A program made the translations under genes and the position numbers. 5,752 nucleotides of DNA from Nodosilinea sp. BSH.14 (GTDB lineage: Bacteria > Cyanobacteriota > Cyanobacteriia > Phormidesmidales > Phormidesmidaceae), in NCBI GenBank assembly GCA_023264315.1, contig JALQST010000071.1:1-5752 (forward strand), written 5' to 3'. Positions 1 through 3,474 of this stretch are shown here, piece by piece; position 1 is the first letter of the stretch; each line of letters opens with the position of its first letter. The notes beneath the pieces are model-generated. The model was not told where the DNA came from. It ran no database searches and worked only from the letters and a program-made list of their open reading frames with translations.

Positions 1-253
1 CCCGCTGGACGACGGCATCCCAGGGCAGGCTGCGGCCTCGGTTAAACAGGCGGTGCCAGAATGCCAGCTTCATATTGGGATTCAAGGCTTGATAGGCCTG
101 GGTAAATCGGGTGTCGGCATGGCCTAGAATATCCCGGCAAATCTCCATCTGTTCCTCCCGACTCATCTGCTGCACCGCCTGGGAGAACAAGGCTAAGGGC
201 GCTACCGATCCAAAGGCTTGCCCTAAGGTATCGTATTTGGGCGTTTCACCGTG
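1..253 (-). pseudogene. Remnant of an orange-carotenoid-protein N-terminal-like helical domain (partial)
   Basis: Read from 253 towards 1 the minus strand is open for 84 codons with protein-like composition and leaves the window still open. The segment around residues 29-45 (QMSREEQMEICRDIL) and 54-69 (AYQALNPNMKLAFWHR) resembles, from memory, the part of the OCP N-terminal (Carot_N) domain that precedes the linker, notably the N-x-KLAFW-x-x-L motif. In that family the all-helical domain binds a keto-carotenoid for photoprotection, beside the phycobilisome. The preceding helices normally needed are absent: the codon before residue 1 is TAG (256-254), another in-frame TAA lies seven codons further upstream, and no ATG occurs before residue 30 (166-164). 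A short gene starting at that ATG, or at GTG 175-173, remains possible, but it would lack half of the domain. I see no sign of the missing part in the other minus-strand frames of 254-424. Pseudogene status and family are both inference. Confidence 0.5.
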
Positions 254-371
254 CTAGATTCGGGCCGTGGCGGCTTACCCAAGGGAGCGCGGGTGATCCA
301 GTTAATGGGTTAATAGGTATGGGTGAGGCCACTGGGGACCACGCGGGCTCCGCGGGTTGGCCCGGTCTTGC

Positions 372-402
372 TTGGGTTCCGTCTGGGGTTCTGTCTTATG
401 AT
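372..402 (+). promoter_or_regulatory. Possible sigma70-type promoter for the bactofilin gene
   Basis: A good -10 hexamer, TATGAT (397-402), lies 19 bases after a weak -35-like TTGGGT (372-377). Transcription from it would begin near 409, leaving a leader of only about 16 bases with the ribosome binding site in it. The -10 covers the alternative in-frame ATG at 398, so if the promoter is real the protein cannot start there. The -35 is poor and the spacing long, so support is weak. Confidence 0.28.
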
Positions 403-409
403 CTATCTA

Positions 410-414
410 GGGAG
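410..414 (+). promoter_or_regulatory. Ribosome binding site deciding the bactofilin start
   Basis: GGGAG, within AGGGAGA, sits 10 bases before the ATG at 425. The two other in-frame starts, GTG at 323 and ATG at 398, have no comparable purine-rich sequence at the right distance, so this site favours 425 as the start. Confidence 0.6.
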
Positions 415-424
415 AAAGCTATCG

Positions 425-826
425 ATGTTAAAGCATAAACCGACGCCACTACTGACCTATCTCAGCCAAAAAACCGAGTTTGAGGGGGTGCTCCACGCAG
501 AGGGTATGTTGCGGGTAGACGGCATCATCCACGGCACCGTGGAGGTCAATGGCGACATGGAAATTTCCGCCTCCGGCCTGGTGGAGGGGCCAGAGGTGCG
601 GGCCAAAAATATCGTGGTACAGGGCGTGTTGAAGGCGAAGGTGTGGGCCGAAGGGAAAATCACCCTCAGCCGCACCGCCCGCCTGGAGGGTGATGTGGTG
701 GCCGGAGCCCTAGAAATTGAACCCGGAGCCTACTATACGGGCTTCATCGAAACCCGCGATGCCAAGTCTCTCCCTCCGGGGCGCGAACTGCCACAACTCT
801 ACGGCACCAGCACCGTCGAGCCCTAG
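425..826 (+). CDS. Bactofilin (polymer-forming cytoskeletal protein)
   Basis: This 133-residue protein belongs to the bactofilin family, whose members polymerise without nucleotide into filaments and usually act at the inner face of the membrane as scaffolds for cell shape, wall synthesis or polar protein placement. Residues about 16-110 show the hallmark of the right-handed beta-helix core: short strands with regularly spaced glycines and alternating hydrophobics, as in GVLHAEGMLRVDGIIHGTVE and later GLVEG, VQGVLKAKVWAEGKI and ARLEGDVVAG. The N-terminal tail (1-15) and proline-rich C-terminal tail (111-133) are short, giving a length usual for the family. I chose ATG 425 for its ribosome binding site; the frame is open back to GTG 323, but that 34-residue extension is not bactofilin-like. 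No enzyme or partner gene adjoins it that would say which process it serves. The family call is firm, the cellular role unknown. Confidence 0.93.
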   Translation: MLKHKPTPLLTYLSQKTEFEGVLHAEGMLRVDGIIHGTVEVNGDMEISASGLVEGPEVRAKNIVVQGVLKAKVWAEGKITLSRTARLEGDVVAGALEIEPGAYYTGFIETRDAKSLPPGRELPQLYGTSTVEP

Positions 827-864
827 GGGAAATCCGAGGGGCGGAGCATACCGGAAGAGGAGGC

Positions 865-1032
865 TTAGGGCAGCGGGTCATCGTGCATGAGCCAGGTGAC
901 GAGGCCCAGCCCTAGCACCATCAGCACTCCTGGGGAGGGAACCAACAGTTGCCCCAGGTCGGGTAGCCGCGCCAATAGGCTATCGACGAACCAGATCGCA
1001 GCCACACCGACCATTAACCAAACCATTTCCAT
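865..1032 (-). CDS. Small hydrophobic membrane protein, 55 residues, function unknown
   Basis: The minus strand encodes 55 residues beginning MEMVWLMVGVAAIWF and ending in TAA (867-865). Two hydrophobic stretches, about residues 4-20 and 35-49, each long enough or nearly so to cross a membrane, flank a short linker (about 21-34, LARLPDLGQLLVPSPG). The C-terminus is acidic (HDDPLP). This suggests a two-pass helical hairpin, typical of small membrane proteins. The start is supported by AGGAGA 10 bases upstream. Hydrophobic residues cluster in this frame, whereas the open frame on the opposite strand (887-1090) encodes a low-complexity Ser/Thr/Pro-rich peptide without an evident ribosome binding site, so I take the minus frame as real. 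It converges on the bactofilin gene (38 bases between stops) and diverges from pyrD. I do not recognise a family and propose no function. Confidence 0.68.
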   Translation of the reverse strand: MEMVWLMVGVAAIWFVDSLLARLPDLGQLLVPSPGVLMVLGLGLVTWLMHDDPLP

Positions 1033-1042
1033 AGACTTACCA

Positions 1043-1048
1043 TCTCCT
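1043..1048 (-). promoter_or_regulatory. Ribosome binding site of the 55-residue membrane protein
   Basis: On the minus strand AGGAGA lies 10 bases upstream of the ATG at 1032-1030. It is the best Shine-Dalgarno match in the window and the main support, besides hydrophobicity, that this small frame is translated. Confidence 0.6.
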
Positions 1049-1062
1049 GCCAGGTTGGGGGG

Positions 1063-1091
1063 TGGGCCATCGCCGAAAAGCTCGGTATGAT
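1063..1091 (+). promoter_or_regulatory. Possible promoter for pyrD
   Basis: TATGAT (1086-1091) is a good -10 hexamer. Seventeen bases upstream is TGGGCC (1063-1068), a poor -35. Transcription would begin near 1098 and give a leader of about 74 bases before the GTG at 1172. Only the -10 is convincing. Confidence 0.28.
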
Positions 1092-1093
1092 GG

Positions 1094-1142
1094 CATCGCG
1101 ACGGCTGTTCCGGTCAGACTGCGATGTCCCGGCGTCCATCGC
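1094..1142 (+). promoter_or_regulatory. Alternative stem elements in the pyrD leader
   Basis: CATCGC occurs at 1094-1099 and 1137-1142, with its complement GCGATG at 1121-1126 between them. The central element could pair with either side: a 21-base loop with the upstream copy, or a 10-base loop with the downstream copy. A further CATCGC lies at 1068-1073, upstream of the likely start site. Stems are only six pairs, and the first copy may be lost if transcription begins near 1098. A regulatory switch is speculation. Confidence 0.2.
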
Positions 1143-1154
1143 CTCCCCGCGTTT

Positions 1155-1175
1155 ATGGATGATTATCCCGCGTGA
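1155..1175 (+). CDS. Possible six-codon upstream reading frame overlapping the pyrD start
   Basis: ATG at 1155 opens a frame encoding MDDYPA and ending at TGA 1173-1175. That stop overlaps the pyrD GTG (1172-1174) in the tetranucleotide GTGA, the arrangement seen in translational coupling, where a ribosome finishing one frame restarts on the next. No Shine-Dalgarno sequence precedes the ATG, and such a short frame can arise by chance. It is listed because pyrD itself has no visible ribosome binding site. Confidence 0.2.
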   Translation: MDDYPA

Positions 1176-2317
1176 ACGATCCCTACCGTCAGTATCTTCG
1201 GCCCCTGATTTTTAATTGGCTCAAACTCGATCCTGAGTGGCTCCATGGCTATGCCATCGCGACCCTGCACTGGCTGGGGCAACCCGTCCCGGCGAGGTCA
1301 GGGATTCAGGCCTGCGCGCGGCAACAGTTTGGCTATGCCGATCCGCGCCTAGGGCAACGGCTGTGGGGGCTGTCCTTCCCCAATCCCCTAGGGTTGGCGG
1401 CGGGGTTTGACAAGGACGGCGAAGCGGCCCTCGCTTGGCCCCTGTTTGGCTTTGGCTATGCGGAGCTGGGCACCGTCACCCGCTATGCCCAGCCCGGAAA
1501 CCCCCGGCCCCGGCTGTTTCGTTTGGTAGAGGACGAAGCGGCCCTCAACCGCATGGGCTTTAACAACCAGGGGGCCGAAGCCCTGGCGGCGCGGCTGGCT
1601 CCCCTCTGGGCCGACCATCGCCCCAGCCTGCCCATCGGCATTAACCTGGGCAAGTCTAAAATCACCCCCCTGGAGGAAGCCGCTGAGGACTACCGAACCA
1701 GTTTCCGCGCCCTGCAGAACTACGGGGACTACTTTGTGGTGAATGTGTCTTCCCCCAACACGCCCGGGTTGAGAACCCTCCAGGCCGCTGACCAACTGGC
1801 CCCAATTCTGGCGGCCCTCCAGGCGGAAAACCAGGCCCAAAAACCACTGCTGGTCAAAATCGCGCCGGATTTGGACTGGCCCGCCGTGGATACAGTCATC
1901 GACCTGGCCCAAACTCACGGTCTGGCGGGCATCATCGCCACCAACACCACCCTCTCCCGAGAGGGGCTGGCTACCCAGGTGCTACCCCAGACCGGACGCC
2001 CCATCACCGAGGAGGCGGGCGGCATTAGCGGAGCCCCCCTACGCCAGCGATCTACCGAGGTGATTCACCACATTTACCAGCGCACCGGCGGCCAGTTGCC
2101 CATTGTGGGGGTGGGCGGCATTTTTACCGCCGAGGATGCCTGGGAAAAAATTACCGCTGGAGCCACCCTGCTGCAAACCTACACCGGCTGGATCTACGAA
2201 GGCCCCTGGATGGTGCAGCGGATGATGGCGGGGCTGGTGGCCAAGCTGGAAGCACACCAGTTGGCCACCCTGGGCGATGCCGTGGGTCTACGCCATCGCT
2301 CGTCTACCTCCTCCTAG
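1172..2317 (+). CDS. pyrD: Dihydroorotate dehydrogenase (quinone), class 2
   Basis: This is the fourth step of pyrimidine synthesis: oxidation of dihydroorotate to orotate by FMN, with electrons passed to membrane quinone. The 381-residue protein has the class 2 N-terminal helical extension (about 1-40) that attaches to the membrane. The barrel follows, with GFDKDG (78-83), NRMGFNNQG (126-134), GINLGKSK (156-163), the active-site loop NVSSPNTPGLR (191-201), KIAPD (229-233), TNTT (257-260) and the FMN phosphate loops GVGGI (313-317) and YTGW (337-340). Ser194 matches the catalytic serine of class 2 enzymes, where class 1 enzymes have cysteine. Length fits a class 2 enzyme with a somewhat long C-terminal tail. 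GTG 1172 is chosen because an in-frame TGA (1160-1162) leaves no earlier start. No clear ribosome binding site is visible. The stop shares CTAG with the converging phosphatase gene. Confidence 0.97.
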   Translation: MNDPYRQYLRPLIFNWLKLDPEWLHGYAIATLHWLGQPVPARSGIQACARQQFGYADPRLGQRLWGLSFPNPLGLAAGFDKDGEAALAWPLFGFGYAELGTVTRYAQPGNPRPRLFRLVEDEAALNRMGFNNQGAEALAARLAPLWADHRPSLPIGINLGKSKITPLEEAAEDYRTSFRALQNYGDYFVVNVSSPNTPGLRTLQAADQLAPILAALQAENQAQKPLLVKIAPDLDWPAVDTVIDLAQTHGLAGIIATNTTLSREGLATQVLPQTGRPITEEAGGISGAPLRQRSTEVIHHIYQRTGGQLPIVGVGGIFTAEDAWEKITAGATLLQTYTGWIYEGPWMVQRMMAGLVAKLEAHQLATLGDAVGLRHRSSTSS

Positions 2318-3153
2318 GGCAGGGGCAGGGGCGTAAAGTCTAGGGGTTTCACCTGCTGAAGGACGGTGGCCATGGCGGCATGGAGGTGGCCATTGGTGGC
2401 CAGCAGCCGTCCGCTCTGCACGATCAGCGGTCTTTGGTCGTAGGCGGTGACGATGCCCCCCGCTTCCCGCACTAGGGCAATGCCCGCCGTGATATCCCAG
2501 GGTGACAGCCCCCGTTCCCAGTAGCCATCGAGGCGACCACAGGCCACATAGGCCAAATCCACCGCCGCCGAACCTCCCCGCCGCACCCCCCGGGTGAGAT
2601 GGGTGAACTGGCAAAATTCCGCGTAGTTATTGTCTGCGGTGTCGCGGCGGTCGTAGGCAAATCCTGTGACCAAGAGGCTCTGGGCCAGGTGATCGGTGGT
2701 TGAAACCCGAATGGGCTGGCGGTTGAGGCTGGCTCCTTGGCCCTTGGCCCCCCGAAACAGTTCCTCCAGGATGGGGTTATAGACCACGCCCAAAATCGGC
2801 TCTCCCTCAAACAATAGGCCAATGGACACCGAGCAAAAGGGATATTGATGGGTGTAATTCGTGGTGCCATCGAGGGGGTCAATCGCCCACAGAAAGGCGC
2901 TATTGGCCTGCCCCGTCGCTCCCGACTCCTCCGCCAAAATGCCGTGATCCGTCGGCAGATGACGGGCCATCACCGCCATCACCGCTGCCTCGGCAGCCCG
3001 GTCGGCCTCCGTTACCAAATCTCCCGAACGGCCCTTTTCCCGCACATCCTGAAGATTTCCCCAGTAGTGGCGGAGCACCGCCCCAGCGGATTGGGCTGCT
3101 TCGGTGGCCACATCTAACCAGATTTGCAAATCGCGATCGGAGGGAAAAGTCAT
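2314..3153 (-). CDS. Inositol monophosphatase family protein
   Basis: This 279-residue protein is a magnesium-dependent, lithium-sensitive-type phosphatase of the FIG/IMPase superfamily, which removes phosphate from inositol 1-phosphate or related small phosphate esters in the cytoplasm. The metal and active-site motifs are all present in order: GDLVTEAD (44-51), AEES with Glu75 (74-77), DPLDGTTNY (92-100, with Asp92 and Asp95 as metal ligands and GTT contacting phosphate) and SPWDITAG (217-224, Asp220). Length matches the usual 260-290. Bacterial paralogues act on inositol phosphates, histidinol phosphate, adenosine 3',5'-bisphosphate or fructose 1,6-bisphosphate. The sequence looks most like the SuhB/IMPA branch, but I cannot fix the substrate. 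The start ATG (3153-3151) lacks an evident Shine-Dalgarno sequence. The gene is transcribed away from the CheB-CheR gene and converges on pyrD, sharing the stop tetranucleotide, so no partner in an operon is visible. Confidence 0.95.
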   Translation of the reverse strand: MTFPSDRDLQIWLDVATEAAQSAGAVLRHYWGNLQDVREKGRSGDLVTEADRAAEAAVMAVMARHLPTDHGILAEESGATGQANSAFLWAIDPLDGTTNYTHQYPFCSVSIGLLFEGEPILGVVYNPILEELFRGAKGQGASLNRQPIRVSTTDHLAQSLLVTGFAYDRRDTADNNYAEFCQFTHLTRGVRRGGSAAVDLAYVACGRLDGYWERGLSPWDITAGIALVREAGGIVTAYDQRPLIVQSGRLLATNGHLHAAMATVLQQVKPLDFTPLPLP

Positions 3154-3192
3154 GGGAACGGTATCGAATGGGGAACCAAACCAGCGGCAAAT

Positions 3193-3216
3193 TGTGTCAC
3201 CGGGCGGGTGGTCACA
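3193..3216. repeat. Imperfect inverted repeat TGTG-CACC / GGTG-CACA
   Basis: TGTG (3193-3196) and CACC (3198-3201) are mirrored by GGTG (3207-3210) and CACA (3213-3216), with a one-base offset in the arm lengths. It lies about 40 bases before the phosphatase start on its coding strand. The half-sites recall TGTGA/TCACA of CRP-type regulators, but the spacing is too wide for that consensus, so a protein binding site is only a possibility. Confidence 0.3.
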
Positions 3217-3220
3217 GATC

Positions 3221-3248
3221 AGGCTGATTCAAACAGGCTGATTCAAAC
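3221..3248. repeat. Perfect tandem 14-bp direct repeat
   Basis: AGGCTGATTCAAAC occurs at 3221-3234 and again, without any gap or mismatch, at 3235-3248. A degraded third match (AGGCTTAATCCACC) begins three bases later, at 3252. It lies about 70-100 bases upstream of the phosphatase start. It could be a paired operator or simply a slippage duplication. Confidence 0.85.
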
Positions 3249-3384
3249 TATAGGCTTAATCCACCCACCCAAGGCAGATTTGTTCGGAACCGATGGGGCG
3301 ACGGGCATCACCCAGAGGCCGACGATGAGTACGCCAGCCGCGTTCCTACCGTAGATTTTAGCGATTATCTTGATTGTCAACCAC

Positions 3385-3413
3385 TTGCGGCATGAAAGCA
3401 AGATGTGTGTACT
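3385..3413 (+). promoter_or_regulatory. Possible promoter for the CheB-CheR gene
   Basis: TTGCGG (3385-3390) and TGTACT (3408-3413) are separated by the ideal 17 bases, each matching the sigma70 consensus at four of six positions. Transcription would start near 3420, giving a leader of about 55 bases. The match is moderate and chance occurrence is plausible. Confidence 0.25.
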
Positions 3414-3474
3414 TAGTAGCCTACCAACCGCCTTTCAGCCCAGGATCAGGCCGTAATCGTTCAATGGGTGCGTC

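Larger units (their letters stand above)
3154..3474. other. Divergent intergenic region (321 bp)
   Basis: This stretch separates the phosphatase gene (minus) from the CheB-CheR gene (plus) and must hold the promoters of both unless they read from further away. I see a perfect 14-bp tandem repeat near the phosphatase side, an imperfect inverted repeat next to it, and a plausible promoter on the CheB-CheR side. No convincing gene is present: the open frame 3124-3354 (plus) has no ribosome binding site, and the minus-strand frame across 3246-3430 lacks an ATG or GTG start until its last third. No intrinsic terminator is seen. Confidence 0.7.

Noticed and set aside
342..354. CGCGG-GCT-CCGCG hairpin as a terminator
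   Set aside because: The stem is five pairs and no T-run follows on either strand.
323..424. N-terminal extension of bactofilin from GTG 323 or ATG 398
   Set aside because: The extension does not look like bactofilin, neither start has a ribosome binding site, and ATG 425 has a good one.
887..1090. Plus-strand 67-residue open frame between bactofilin and pyrD
   Set aside because: It is low-complexity Ser/Thr/Pro-rich, has no ribosome binding site and lies opposite the better supported 55-residue membrane protein frame.
1388..1918. Minus-strand 176-residue open frame inside pyrD
   Set aside because: It is antisense to conserved pyrD motifs and arises from the GC-rich third positions of that gene.
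3131..3140. HIP1-like octamer (GCGATCGC) typical of cyanobacteria
   Set aside because: The sequence TCGCGATCGG contains only a seven-of-eight match, and I found no exact copy in the window, so it adds nothing to the taxonomic call.
3355..3380. Minus-strand TTGACA (3380-3375) with TAAAAT (3360-3355) as a phosphatase promoter
   Set aside because: Both hexamers are excellent but the spacer is only 14 bases, shorter than sigma70 promoters tolerate. It would also imply a leader of almost 200 bases.
3246..3430. Minus-strand open stretch with a hydrophobic segment (AAGVLIVGLWVMPVAP)
   Set aside because: No ATG or GTG start precedes most of the frame, only TTG codons without a ribosome binding site, and the termination falls inside the tandem repeat. 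Chance openness is likelier.
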